From contig JAVXUO010000086.1 of NCBI GenBank assembly GCA_033065855.1, forward strand, positions 1 to 64,000: DNA of 64,000 nt, read 5' to 3'. This DNA comes from Escallonia rubra. Lineage: Eukaryota; Streptophyta; Magnoliopsida; Escalloniales; Escalloniaceae. Position numbers and translations under genes: made by a program. This document shows, piece after piece, positions 1-11,325 of this stretch. Each line of letters begins with the position of its first letter. Position 1 is the stretch's first letter. The notes under the pieces are model-generated. The model was given only the letters and a program-made list of their open reading frames with translations, did no database searches and was not told where the DNA came from.

Positions 1-172
1 GTGCCTTCCTAGTGTTGTGCTCCTCTCCCCTCCCTTATTTGTATCCCCCTCCCGCTCTTGTCCCCGCCCCTTGTTATAGTTGATTCACAGTTCTGAACAT
101 ACTTTTTATATATTTTATTTTTCAATTTGTATAGAATTTGAAATTTGAATACATATACTGTGTTTTAGGGTT

Positions 173-295
173 GCAGGATTATACACGAAAGATCCTCTTT
201 TGCCTCTGTCTTTAGCCCTATGTCTCTTATCCCTAGGAGGTCTTCCTTCACTAGCAGGTTTTTTCGGAAAACTCTATTTATTCCGTTGGATGGAG
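173..295 (+). pseudogene. ndhB: Plastid ndhB exon 2 fragment (nuclear plastid DNA)
   Basis: Reading from 173 gives [20 protein letters not shown] followed by [17 protein letters not shown], which is the well-known stretch near the C-terminal part of NdhB, a membrane subunit of the plastid NADH dehydrogenase-like complex. The similarity stops at about 295, where the expected CGWQAGLYFL stretch is replaced by unrelated sequence. There is no ndhB sequence upstream of 173, so only about 40 codons remain. Seen: the protein match. Inferred: a fragment of plastid DNA transferred to the nucleus, with no function. I could not identify 296-411, which may be more organelle DNA. The CACTA element at 415 interrupts it. 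Confidence 0.85.
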
Positions 296-424
296 AAAGC
301 GCGGACTCACTTACTTAACTACCATGGGAAGGGGCCATGGGGATCCAACCGAGCTTACTTCGATCGCAGTTATTTCATGTCCTTCTCCCAACTATCCAGT
401 ACATCCCTAGCTTTCACTACAAGA

Positions 425-775
425 AAACAGACTTCAGCGACGGGGAAATCCGCCGTAAAAGCCCAAAATCCGTCACTAAAGGAATTAGCGACGGATTCAC
501 CGTCGCTAAAAATCCCTCGTATAAAAGCCCGTCACTAATAGTTTAGCGACGGAATTTTTAAATCCGTCGCTAAATATGTGATTTTTACCGACGGATTTAT
601 TTTTCATTAGCGACGGAATATCCGTCGCTAATTATATTTTTAAAATTTTAATTTATTTTCTTTTTTGTCCAATTAGCGACGGATTAAATATTTAGCGACG
701 GAATATTCCGTCGCTAAATATTTAATTGAAAGGAATATTTTAGTGACGGAATAAATCTGTCGCCAAAAGTCAATA
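425..775. repeat. Left subterminal repeats of the CACTA element
   Basis: About a dozen copies of TTAGCGACGGA or its reverse complement TCCGTCGCTAA in alternating orientation, with AT-rich spacers. In En/Spm elements such motifs are the binding sites of the TnpA protein, so these are probably the targets of the protein encoded at 1043-2665. Confidence 0.8.
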
Positions 776-1042
776 TTTTTTTTTAATTTTTTTTAATTTT
801 TCAATTACCTAAACCTGTACAGAAATACAATTCTCAACAACAACGCGCAATAAGTGAAATACAGAAAAAAATATATAATCAATTATAAAAAATATTTATT
901 ATAAAAGAAACTAATACATGTACAAGCCGGGAACCGGAGATAGCCGGGAACCGGAGATAGCCAGTTAGGAGAGGGGATAAGAGTACAACCCGGGCGCGGG
1001 GGGGGGGGGGGGAAGCTAGGAACGGGCACGGGAAGGGGCTCA
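776..1042. other. CACTA internal non-coding region
   Basis: An AT-rich stretch followed by a short direct repeat (AGCCGGGAACCGGAGAT, near 926-960) and a run of G (998-1012). It is the 3' untranslated side of the minus-strand tnpA-like gene. I see no gene. Confidence 0.5.
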
Positions 1043-2665
1043 TCAGGGGTTCCTGAGTCCCAGATCTGGATCCTGCTGAACCGGGGCCGGGGCGGCTGGT
1101 CCAGCAGTGCCCTGCTCCCTCATCATCCGGCACACCACTGTAGCAATGCGCTCGATATCCTCCTCGTGCAACTGAGGCCGAGGAGCCGGTGTCTGTGGAG
1201 GGGCAGCAGGGGGTGAGGACGCTCCTATCACGGCACGAGGAGTCGTGCTAGGCAGGCCGCGTATGCGGCCTTTCGGCCGATTCACGACCTCTGGCGTATC
1301 CAGCCATCGCTTCAACCCCCCAGTACTCGCAGCCGTACTAGTGGACGCTGATGGCTGTCTGGACTGCTGCTCGGACCCCATTAGCTGTTCATACGAGGCC
1401 TGCAAAAATAGTGGTTTAACGATATGTTATGGCATTAATTAACGAAACAGACATCGAGGATAGAAAGAAACATATTAACTTAAATAAATTGACTCACATC
1501 GATCCGCCGGGCAATATCTGAAATATAGTCGCCCGCCTGGTGCGTCTCGTCCTTGTCCTTCTTCCGCACGTGCGTCTGAGTATAGGTCAGAGCTATGACC
1601 TCATCCTCCTCTAGATCCGGGTGCTCGACCGCGTTCATATGTCGGACGATGTCGTGTGGCACCGACCCCCCCGTGTGCGTCGGATCTCTGTTCTGTCTGT
1701 TCTCAGCCCCGCTCTTACTCTTGGCGTCCCAACCTGGATCCGCAGCCCACCGATCTATCATCTCCCCCCATACACGGTGAGATATCCAATGTGGGGGATA
1801 TTTCGTCATGTCCGTCATCGGGGCACCCGCGGGCAGCGCCCTCTTCGCCCGGTCCCGTGCATCGTGGAGCCATCGGCGGTAATTCTTGCCGATGTAGGCA
1901 AAGAAAGCCTGCTGCCCCAGTCCCTGCTGCTCAGGCGTATCAAACGTGAACCCCTCCTGTAATGCATTCAATAACACAAATTAACAACATAAAACAAACT
2001 GTAATTTAACATTTACTAACGCTGAAAAAAATACTTCACCGTACCAGCCACTCCTCCCATAGGGCCTCCCTCGCAGCGGCATCCCATTCCTTCCAGTACA
2101 GGCGTGGCTCGAAGAATCGGCCCTTCACAAGAACGCCGATCTTCGTCCTCGCCATATTCTCCAGGATCCTGCCAAAGAAGTAATTAAATTAATTAATACA
2201 GTTCAAATATAAATTAACACCCAAAATTTTTAAACATAAGGCATGAGGTGATATTTTTAGTACTTACAGGCCCTCCTGCGTGAGCGTAACTCTCTGTTTA
2301 CGCTGGGGGTCGATGCGTACCCCGCGTGTCGGACCACGGCCTCGTCGAGATCCTACAAAACACAGACATTAATACAGTTCAAATATAAGGCTAGCGAAAA
2401 TGTAGGAAACACCGTTATCAACTATACCTGAGGTAGAACCCACGGAAGATGGAGACGGCTGGGGCGACGACGATGGCTGGGGCGACGGCGATGGCTGGGG
2501 CGACGGTGACGGCGACAGCTGGGGCTGGGCCCCCGATGGCTGTCCGCGATCACTCTGTGCCTCGTCATCAGTAGGCAATGACGAGGTGGGACTAACCGGG
2601 GAGGAAGCAGCTCGGCGTCCAGCCCGGCCACGAATAGCCCGTATCCTATCCATATCTGACTTCAT
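1043..2665 (-). CDS. TnpA-like CACTA protein (plant Transposase_24 / Ptta family), five exons
   Basis: Five exons on the minus strand join with good GT-AG borders and consistent phase: 2665-2428, 2352-2268, 2168-2045, 1956-1498 and 1399-1043, giving about 420 aa with no break. Exon 1 encodes a Ser/Pro-rich tail with PSPQP repeats. Exons 3-4 hold the conserved core: FFEPRLYWKEWD, then EGFTFDTPEQQGLGQQ, the YIGKNYRRWLHDARDRAK block and the PPHWISHRVWGEMIDRW block, as in plant Ptta/En/Spm Transposase_24 proteins. Exon 5 ends with a short predicted helix (HEEDIERIATVVCRMMRE). By analogy with maize TnpA it would bind the subterminal repeats. The start at 2665 (MKSDMDRIR) or 2653 cannot be decided. 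It looks intact, unlike its partner gene. Confidence 0.8.
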
Positions 2666-2833
2666 ATAGATTATATACAAAGACATTAACACGTGAAAAA
2701 AAAAATTAGGCATAAATCATCATCAGCACTATATATATATATATATATATCTACGGATGTGCAAAAACACATCAATAAACACCAAGTTCTAAAATGTTAC
2801 TACATTTTTCCCGTGATGTTACAACATTACAAG

Positions 2834-3583
2834 TCAATCATTTTCAGTTTGCGAATCATCTTCATCACTATCCTCGTCGCCCTCTTCTTCGTGGGACTCG
2901 TCGTCCTCTTCATCTTCTAATTCATCCTCTTCATCAGTAGACTCGGTCACATCATCTCCAACACTTTCAACATCTTCCGCGTCATCATCTACGACTTCTT
3001 CTCCCACAAGAAGTGTTGTTGGAAGAGGAAGATCGTCCTCCTCGTTGTTGACCTCAACAGGGAACAAGACACGTGGTTGGTCGGCTTGAAAGGAGTCTAG
3101 CTCACTGTCATATGTCACGGGCAATTTCTTGGACTTGATAGTTGTATACCAATGAGATTTGGGATTGGCGACGTCCTCCGCGTAAAAGACTTGTACAGCT
3201 TGACTAGCAAACACAAAGGGCTCGTCTGATGCAAGTCTTGACTTGACATTGACATCTACAATCCCTTGAGAGCTAACACGGATTCCTCTGCTGCATGTGA
3301 CATCGAACCACGTACACTTGAACATTACCAGGCGGTTTTGGGAACCCAGATATGTTAGCTCAACAATCTCATCTAACTCTCCGTAAAAATCCATGCAATT
3401 CTCGGCATAACAGTCGCCGTTGACCAAGACTCCACTGTTTTGGGTTTGTTTTGTTCGGTCATCATCTTTTACGTTAAACCTAAACCCGTTGATGATATAA
3501 CCTCCGTAACAGGATGTTTGTTTGTTAGGGCCTTCGGCTAGTAATTTCAAGCAGGAGGCCACTGGTCTATCCATTGACTGAAC
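2834..3583 (-). pseudogene. Last exon of a TNP2-like CACTA transposase (DUF4216 domain)
   Basis: A minus-strand open frame of about 250 codons begins after a plausible acceptor (ACAATAG at 3584-3590) and ends at 2834. It reads SCYGGYIINGFRFNVKDDDR, then QNSGVLVNGDCYAENCMDFY and LVMFKCTWFDV, the DUF4216 domain found at the C-terminal side of TNP2/TnpD transposases. It ends in a long Glu/Asp-rich tail. In the family the catalytic Transposase_21 domain and DUF4218 precede it. Neither is visible in 3584-11000 outside the hAT, so I infer an internal deletion of the transposase gene. Confidence 0.78.
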
Positions 3584-3659
3584 CTATTGTAGATGACGGT
3601 AAACATTAAGGATAAATCAGTATACTAATTGGCCACAGAACTGTATATAACACATAATA

Positions 3660-3960
3660 TAATTTCGTTAAATAATCTTAGGGTTATTTAGTCCTAATTA
3701 GGGTTTTGATGGTGCCGAGTAGTGTTGATTAGTCCTAACTAGCGCTAATTAGGCGTAATTGGGTTATGTTAGTACAAATTATGACTAATTAGGCTAACTA
3801 CAATCAATATGCGCATAATTGGGTTCATTTGGGCTAATTTGAGGTAATTACAGCTAATTTGAATTTTATCAGGTTCTTAGGGTTAATTAAAACTAATTAG
3901 GCTCGTTAGAGCTAATTAGGGTTAATTGATTTACTAAAATATTGTTAATCAGGACTAATT
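3660..3960. repeat. Degenerate GGGTTAATTAG repeats
   Basis: Many loose copies of GGGCTAATTAGG or GGGTTAATTA-type words. No open frame. A related TTTAGGGTTCAATTAG array lies on the other side of the hAT insertion (9001-9392), so the two probably formed one low-complexity tract of the CACTA interior. Confidence 0.5.
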
Positions 3961-4019
3961 AGGGCTAATTATAGCCAGCGCTGGAGCCACGATTAGATTC
4001 CAGGGGGTGCATTAGAGTT

Positions 4020-4320
4020 GTCAAACGGGCCGGGCGGCCCGCGGGCTGGCCCGACCCGGCCCGGTTTCGGCCCGGGCTGGCCCGGCCCCGTGGATGAACA
4101 GTAGCGGCCCGCACACATAGGGCCTGGGGCCTGGGCCTGGACCAGGCCTGAAAATTCTGGAAAACGGCCCGGCCCGGCACGGCCCGGTTTTGGCCCGGGT
4201 TTGGCCCGGCCCGGGTTCGGCCCGGTTTCGGCCCGGTTTCGGCCCTGTTTCGGCCCGGGCTTGGCCCGGTTACCTGGCCCGGTCTGCGGCCCGGTTTTTG
4301 GCCCGGTTTGGCCCCACCAT
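4020..4320. repeat. hAT left subterminal GGCCCGG-rich block
   Basis: More than twenty overlapping GGCCCGG/CCGGGCC words, mirrored at 8050-8235. Such GC-rich subterminal motif clusters are typical of this plant hAT group and probably bind the BED-finger transposase. The high GC here creates long spurious open frames on both strands. Confidence 0.75.
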
Positions 4321-4924
4321 TTTTTGAATCTTTTGCTTTTCCCCCCCTTTCTTCTCCCCCTTTTCCAAACTTCCACTTTTACCCCCCCAACAGCTATATA
4401 ACGGCTAGTTTGGGGGGTATTTTAGTCTAACCTATATTTTTCAACTCCTTTACACTCTTACCCTCCCCAACAACTATAAACGGATAGTTTGTAGGGGTAT
4501 TTTGGTCTTTTGTGAAGTTTCTAAAATCTATAAATTCACACCATTTCTCTCCAATTTTTCACACCAATCTTCTTACTCTCTTCTTACTCTCACAACAAGC
4601 TTTGCTACTAGTTTCCTCTCCAATTACTAGTCTTGCTAATTACTACTAGTATTTAGTAATTAATACTCTTGTTTATTAATTACTAGTCTTGCTAAATTCT
4701 TTTTAATTACTCTTACTCTCTAATATTTGTTACTCGTTCATTCTTTTAATTACTACTAGTATTTACTAATTACTACTCTTGTTTATTAATTACTAGTCTT
4801 GCTAAATTCTTTTTAATTACTAACTCTCTAATATTTGTTACTCGTTCATTCTTTTAATTGTTATTTCTTATTACTACTCTTATACTTGTGTATTTAGTTA
4901 CTCTTACAAAGTTTAGCGTGAAAT

Positions 4925-7201
4925 ATGTCTGGATTATTGAACAAAATGAGGCGTGCAACGTCATCACGAAAGAAATCATCATCATCGCAAGCACCACCAC
5001 CAGCACAAGCGCCAGCGCCACGGCCATCAGAAACACTAATCCAAGCACCAACACAACCATTCGTTCGTGGACGAATGAGTACAGGCTCTATGATAGATAC
5101 CCAAGCCAATTGGGAGTTCAATCAAAACATTCCAGATTTTGAATACACGCCTGATGAAGACCCCCCGCATTATAGTCAAGGACGCAGCTCGGTTGGCGAA
5201 GCTACTACTCAGTGGCATAATCTCAACCCTATGCCTGGTCATGATGAAGAAGGGCCGAGCAATGCCTCCGATAACGTGCCAGAAGTCCAAAGGGGGAAAA
5301 AGAAGAAAGCCGAGTGTTGGAATCATTTCGACTTAATTACGGTGGACGACATCCGAAAAGCTCAATGTAAGTACTGTCTTAAATTATTTTCGACTGGTAG
5401 TGGTAATGGACATCTTAACAGGCATTACCCTCAGTGTGCACCTCGACAAGGCCACGTCGAACCTACCCAAACGCAATTATCTTTTGACGGTAAGTTATTT
5501 GTTTATAATCAGCGAGAGCAAAGAGACGGTCTCGCTGAATTTGTTATTCACGATGAACAAGCCTTTTCTTTTGCCGATAATCCTAAGCACTCTAGATATA
5601 TGAACACCTACGTTCAACCTTTGTACAAAAAGGTTCATAGAAACACAACGAGGTCCGATGCACTCCGACAGTACAAGGCTGCCAAAGCACGCCTTATCGA
5701 TTATTTCGATAAATTTGACGGTAAAGTTAGTCTTACTTCTGATATTTGGCAATCTCCTTATACTTTTGTTAGTTATTCTTGTGTGACCGCTCATTGGATT
5801 GATGCAAATTGAGTTATGCACAAGAGAATCATCGCTTTCGAGCACTTCCCTTATCCGCACGATGGAATGAACATTGCTACTCTTATATTAAAAGCATGCA
5901 ACACATTTAAAATTAAGGATAAGATTATGAGTGTTAGTTTTGATAATGCTTCTAATAATAAAGCTGCTGTTGCAGCTTTAAAGGAGACGCTTCAACCTGT
6001 ACTTGATGGTGAATTATTTCATGTTCGTTGTGTTTGTCACATTATTAACTTAATTGTTCAAGATGGTTTAGGTGCTGCAGGAGATATTCTGCTCAAAATG
6101 AGGGGTATGACAGCGTATGTTAATGGCTCGAGTTTGAGAACACAACAATTTAAAACGTTGTGTGTTCAATATAATATGCCTCGCAGGAGAGCAGTTACAG
6201 ATGTGGTCCACAGGTGGAACTCTACATACCACATGCTTTTACACATTCTGGCATACCGAGAAGTCTACACGCATTTTCTACTAACCCAGTTCCCAGCCGG
6301 CTTGCCAACTCAAGAGGAATGGCAGATGGCCACATACCTAGCTGAATTTTTGGAGGTATTCTACACGTCAACCAATTTATTGTCTGGTACGTACTATCCC
6401 ACCTCTCCTCTCGCTGTAATAGAAATTCTGAAGATGGCTACAATGTTAACAAAATGGAGATATATAGGACCCTTTAGGGAAATAGTACAAGTGATGGATC
6501 AAAAATTTAATAAATATTGGAAGAAACTGCCTGCTATTTTTACTGTGGCTACTTGTTTAGATCCTAGGTTAAAGTTGCATGGCGTGAACGCCTCGATACA
6601 AGAGATATCGAAATTAATGCGCTACACAGCAGATGACACAACCTTGCTCACAGCAAAAGTGAGCAAGAGGTTTGAGGACTTGTTCAACCTCTATCGTAAT
6701 TCTGCTGACGTGCGCGGGCGAGCTACATCATCATCCACTGCTGAGAGGTATTATGCGCCATACCTTCAGGGCTTTGAACATCTAGTAGCAAGACAACTAC
6801 CAGGTGAAGGTACTTCTAATTCGGGAGGTTCGTATAATTTTTCCTCTTTTAATGAGATTGGTGTATATGCAAATACTGATCATTATTCTGATTTATCAAG
6901 GCAAGAACAGATTAATTTTAATTTGTTAAATTTTTGGAAACAAAATCAAAACATGTATAAAACTTTATCCCAAATTGCACGGGATGTACTGCCAGTGCAA
7001 GCCTCCACGGTTGCTTCAGAGTCGGCATTTTCAGCAAGCGGGAGGGTTTTGGATGACAGGAGGAGTCGTCTTAACCCCGAGTCGCTCGAGCTATGTGTAT
7101 GTTGGAAGGATTATCTTGATGCGAAATACCGCGAGCAAGATAAACCGATTGATGATAGGAAGAGCAGTGACTCAGATATTGAAGTACTTCCGGATGATTA
7201 G
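4925..7201 (+). pseudogene. hAT transposase, zinc finger BED type (RICESLEEPER/DAYSLEEPER-like), one nonsense codon
   Basis: A 758-codon frame interrupted once, by TGA at 5810-5812. The residues around it read HWIDAN, stop, VMHKRIIAFEHF, where the family usually has Trp, so a TGG-to-TGA change is the obvious reading. Order of parts: Ser/Pro-rich N-terminus; BED zinc finger at about residues 136-182 (CKYC, then HLNRHYPQC); RNase-H-like catalytic core with LTSDIWQSPYTFVSYSCVTA before the stop and FHVRCVCHIINLIVQDGL after it; a DUF4413-like region with SPLAVIEILKM and KFNKYWKKLP; and a C-terminal hAT dimerisation domain (QASTVASESAFSASGRVLDD, ending in a region rich in RSRLNPESLELCVC). The rest of the frame is open, so the break is probably recent. 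Confidence 0.92.
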
Positions 7202-8049
7202 GTAATTTGTTTTTATTTTCCTCTTTTGATCCTTTTGGTTGACGTTGCAGATTTCTTGATCTTTGATTGCTGATATTTTGGATAGACATGCATTATTATT
7301 TTGATTGTTAGAGTTTTAAGAATAAATTTTTTCACAAAATATACTTTTTTCCATATATATAAAATAATTTTTTACACGCAAGATATATATTTTTTTGTAT
7401 ATATAAAAAAATAGGTAACTTCGCCTGTTTGTTTACAAGCAGCCGGTCCCAAGCCCGGATAAAAGGAGGAGGGCCTATGAACACATTTATTATAATGAAC
7501 ACCTTTAGCCAGAGACTTCTAAGATTTAATGGTGGCAATCTCAAATGTTGTTGAAATAACTTTTAAGAAAATCTGTGTTTAGAGATAACAAATCTGCGAA
7601 ATATACATGTTCACGATGAGAGATCATCATCAACGATATTCTCGCAAACATTCTTACATTAGCCCTTGGGCTCAGAAACTGTACATTTGGAATAAAGAAA
7701 TTGCAGGGTTATTAGGCTTTATCAAGAAGTTTGTTAGGTAAGATATTCCTAACTTGCTGATCTTGGCCATTCCATTGTGCCTTTGCAAGTTTCTTCCACT
7801 TAAAGAACCCTAGAAACTGAGTATTTGCTAACAAGAAACATCAGCAAAGCTTGCCCTCATCACTTTCTCATTTTTGAGAACATTAGGTTGATTAATTTGA
7901 AGTTGATTTACTATTAAAACATTTTGTGAAAGTTGCGCATGTTAAATAAGATTTAATCAAAGTTTCAACAGTTCAGACCGGTCATTTAAGTAATATGCAT
8001 CTAAAACTCCCTATCTTTAAAATTGAATAACATGAAAAAAAAAAAATAA
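7202..8049. other. 3' non-coding part of the hAT element
   Basis: AT-rich sequence between the transposase stop and the right subterminal block. I see no other gene. Confidence 0.6.
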
Positions 8050-8361
8050 AGGGCCCGGGCCTGGCCTAAGCCCGGCCCTAAATATTGGGCTTAGGGCCTG
8101 GGCCTGGACCAGGCCTAGGATTCCCTTCGCCAGGCCCGGCCCGGCCCGGCCCGTTTTCCCCTCTCTTGGCCCGGCCCCGGCCCGGCCCGTTAGCAGGCCC
8201 GACGGGCTTGGGCTGGGCCGGCCCAAGCCCGGCCCTTTGACATCTCTAGGGTGCATGCTAAAAATGTCGCATTAACCTAACTAACCTAAATTTAATGCAC
8301 ATTCAACAACCTCAATTCCGACACCTCATATAGGGTGTCGATATGGTGTCCGATACGTTTC

Positions 8362-8529
8362 TGACACCTCCGGACACGTGTCAGACACATACCGACACGT
8401 GTCTGACACATACCGACACGTGTCTGACACATACCGACACGTGTCTGACACATACCGACACGTGTCTGACACATACCGACACGTGTCCGACGCCTTTGGA
8501 CACGTGTCCGACGCCTCCGGACACGTGTC
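8362..8529. repeat. 21-bp minisatellite with CACGTG cores
   Basis: Eight consecutive 21-bp units of the form ACACATACCGACACGTGTCTG, the middle five nearly identical and the outer ones diverged. A more diverged unit lies on each side (8340-8361 and 8530-8553). Each unit contains the palindrome ACACGTGT, whose core CACGTG is the plant G-box. 21 is a multiple of three, so several long but meaningless heptapeptide-repeat frames cross it. It lies in the CACTA interior. Confidence 0.9.
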
Positions 8530-8553
8530 CGATGCCCAGCGACACGCACCTCC

Positions 8554-9000
8554 GGACACATCGGCATACGTTAATTTGTTTTCTAAATGTCGGACACCGT
8601 CGATCAGACGTGGTGTCCGTGTCTGCACTAACTAACAGGTATCTCAATCCAATTGGGTCCTATCCTCCGTCAACAATCTCAATTCTCAATTCTCAAATGC
8701 TCAATGCAATAAAAATTAACAAAAATCACACATTCAATCCAATTGGGTCCCATCCTCCGTCAATAATCTCAATATCTCAAATGCTCAATGCACAATTAAC
8801 AATCTAAAATCATCAATTAACAACCTAAAATCATCAATTCATAATCGCAATTACTTCAAATGCACAGCTAATAACCTAAAATCATCGATCAATAATCACA
8901 ATTATAAAACGCACAATTAACAACCTAAAATTATCAAACAAATGATCAATGTTCAAATTTTTTAAAAAATGTTCAAAATTCACATATCCGATGCGCTTGA
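8554..9000. repeat. Short direct repeats in CACTA interior
   Basis: Two copies of a stretch beginning CAATCCAATTGGGTCC (near 8646 and 8738), followed by further CTCAAATGCTCAATGCA and CCTAAAATCATCAAT repeats. No coding signal. Confidence 0.6.
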
Positions 9001-9392
9001 ATTATTTTAATTTAGGGTTCGATTGTATTAGGGCATTCAATTTAGGGTTCAATTAGTTTCATTTAGGGTTCGGTTCGATTAGGGCATTCAATTTAGGATT
9101 CAATTACTTCAATTTAGGTACAATTAGGGGGTTCTATTGATTCAATTTAGGGTTCGGTTGATTTGAGGCATTAAATTTAGGATTCAATTAGTTCAATTTA
9201 GGGTTCAATTAGGGGGTTCTATTGATTCAATTTAGGGTTCGGTTGATTTGAGGCATTCAATTTAGGGTTCAATTAGTTCAATTTAGGGTTCGGTTGGATT
9301 AGGGGGTTCAATTTGGGGTTCAATTAGATTGGGGCAATCAATTTAGGGTTCAATTAGTTCAATTTAGGGTTTAGGGTTTAGGGTTTAGGGTG
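9001..9392. repeat. Degenerate telomere-like TTTAGGG repeats
   Basis: Roughly twenty TTTAGGG or TTAGGGTTC words separated by CAATTAG-type spacers, ending in four perfect tandem TTTAGGG units (9363-9391), the Arabidopsis-type telomere repeat. Position and degeneracy argue for a low-complexity tract, not a true telomere. Confidence 0.7.
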
Positions 9393-11029
9393 CAGTTAGA
9401 AAGAACAAATACTTCTCCAAGCCTTGTTAGGTGAAGTTACAGAATTCAATCGATTTTTACCAAAAGGCAAAATAACCCAATACATAAATATTGCACATAA
9501 AACTAAATAAGCTGTACCCCTGGGGTCTTTGAAGAAGGAATTTGGAGTTTTAAATCTTTAGTTTAAATAACTAGTGTGAAGTAGGTTTTAGTTACATTTC
9601 CAAGACTATGTGAGAGAATTTTTAGCCTATGCTTACGCGATGAGTAATAGGGCATAGTTACTCACCGTTATCACATTTCTTCCTAGGATATACATATCCT
9701 CCAAGACCCGGTAACACCTTATATCTATAATTTTTTGTAATGTAGTTTTAAATTTCCTTCAATGCAGAATTGAGAGGGCTTGTATGGCCCAAGCGACGAA
9801 AGCTAGAATGCTAGATACCTAACAGCTTATGCATTCCATGCTCGCAATGGTGCCTACCAGAACTGGGTTCATGATCATGTGGCTGTCATTGGATCTTCGA
9901 CTCCAAATAACTTATAATCTACTATAAGTTTCCTTGTGCGTCATGGTAAGTATCATGCTCATATCTTTAGCAATACTAATGCAATAGCCAGAAGGTGAAT
10001 TTTCAAACTATGTATCTTTATTTTATCAATGATATTCTCCCCAAATTAAAAGAACATCGATTATTTTCAACAAAAAAAAAAGTTAAAAATAAACTGTGAA
10101 AACATTGAAAAAGCGTAAATAGTAAGTTGACTCCACCATTCTTCTTAGTTGCTTTAAACTTGAATCTCGAGATATGGTACATAATCCAGAGGACAGGACA
10201 TACATGTAGTACCAATTACTAGAACCAAAATATTATCCGATTAAGACATCGGAAAATGTTTTGCAGGACAAAATGCAAAAAACTTTCGTTAGTATAAGCT
10301 GAAACTAGCACGTCCAGACGAACCAGAAGTGCATGACCAAGTTACAGGAGTTTGTCCATTCTGCTGGGGTGATAGTGCTGTCAGGTTAGAGGTTTTTCCT
10401 TGCAGCAGGGAGCGAGTCCATTTGAGTGCAATGGGTGCATTTACTGTTAGTTAAAAAGTGACTCGATTTAACGTATTTAGCGATGCTCATTATACAGTGG
10501 TGAAGCAGCATTTGTACTAGTTTTGACATCGTGCATTACATATGAAAATAACAACCGCTAAAATACTCATCGAAAAAACTCACTGAGTTTACAACCGCAC
10601 TATCACCCCATATTCTCTGTTCGCATTGAGTTTACAACACCAAATGCTGTGAAAAATTGTCACTGCAAGCAATATAATTATCTTTTTATGGAGTTTATTT
10701 TCAATAGTAGGAATCGAGAATTAGAACCCTAGCATAGATGGAAAATTGCATTTGAAAGCATATAAAGTGCTTGAATTAAGGTTAGATGTAACATACTTGG
10801 GCTGATTTGAAGATGGGCGGCGCGGTTGTGGTGGCGGCGCAGCAGTGGTGGTGGCGGTCCTTCGGTTTTGAAGATGGGCGGCAGTGGTGGCGTCAGAGGC
10901 GGTGGCAGGATATATTCCGTCGGGGGCTAGGTTGCCGGGGATGGCGACGGAGGATAAATCGCCGGTGAGAGAGAGAGAGAGAGCAACGGGAGAAAGAAAA
11001 GAAGAAGGGGATCTGATCTATTTAAGGCA
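9393..11029. other. CACTA interior without recognisable gene
   Basis: No open frame with a recognisable product. At about 10800-11010 there is a G-rich tract ending in a GA run. On the minus strand it reads as a CT- and CCG-rich leader close to the right terminus, the position where a CACTA promoter and 5' leader for the minus-strand genes is expected. That is inference from position and composition. Confidence 0.4.
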
Positions 11030-11325
11030 TTTACCGACGGAAAATACCCGTCGGTAAAAGTCCGTCGGCAAAACCCTACTTTCACTGACGGGTATTTTTA
11101 CCGACGGAATTATTCCGTTGTTAAATAGTTTTACCGACGGAACACACCCGTCGGTAAAAGTTCGTCGGCAAAACCCGACTTTCACCGACGGTTATTTTTA
11201 CGGACGAAATTATTCCGTCGTTAAATAGTTTTACCGACGGACTTTACCCGACGGGTGTGTTCCGTCGCTGAAAACACTTTTAGAGACGGAATTTTGTCCG
11301 TCGCTAAAAGTCCGTCGCTAATTCC
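11030..11325. repeat. Right subterminal repeats of the CACTA element
   Basis: Alternating TTTTACCGACGGA and TCCGTCGGTAAA motifs, with the GCGACGG form seen at the left end returning only in the last 60 bp. They match the left array in role but differ by one base in most copies. Confidence 0.75.

Larger units (their letters stand above)
4013..8248 (+). mobile_element. hAT transposon (Ac/Tam3 type), 4.2 kb
   Basis: The left terminus TAGAGTTGTCAAACGGGCC at 4013 pairs with the reverse complement of the right terminus, TAGAGATGTCAAAGGGCC, ending at 8248. The flanks carry a perfect 8-bp duplication, GGGTGCAT (4005-4012 and 8249-8256), the hallmark length for hAT. Subterminal blocks rich in GGCCCGG and GGGCC lie at about 4020-4320 and 8050-8235. 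The element carries one transposase gene with a single in-frame stop, and sits inside the CACTA element, so it is the younger insertion. Confidence 0.95.

Noticed and set aside
3993-4401. Pro/Gly-rich frames on both strands at the left end of the hAT element (and 8017-8256 at the right end)
   Set aside because: They arise from the GGCCCGG-rich subterminal repeats, not from a gene.
8343-8807. Long open frames of heptapeptide repeats on both strands over the minisatellite
   Set aside because: The unit is 21 bp, so all six frames stay open; no start context, domain or conservation. Compositional artefact.
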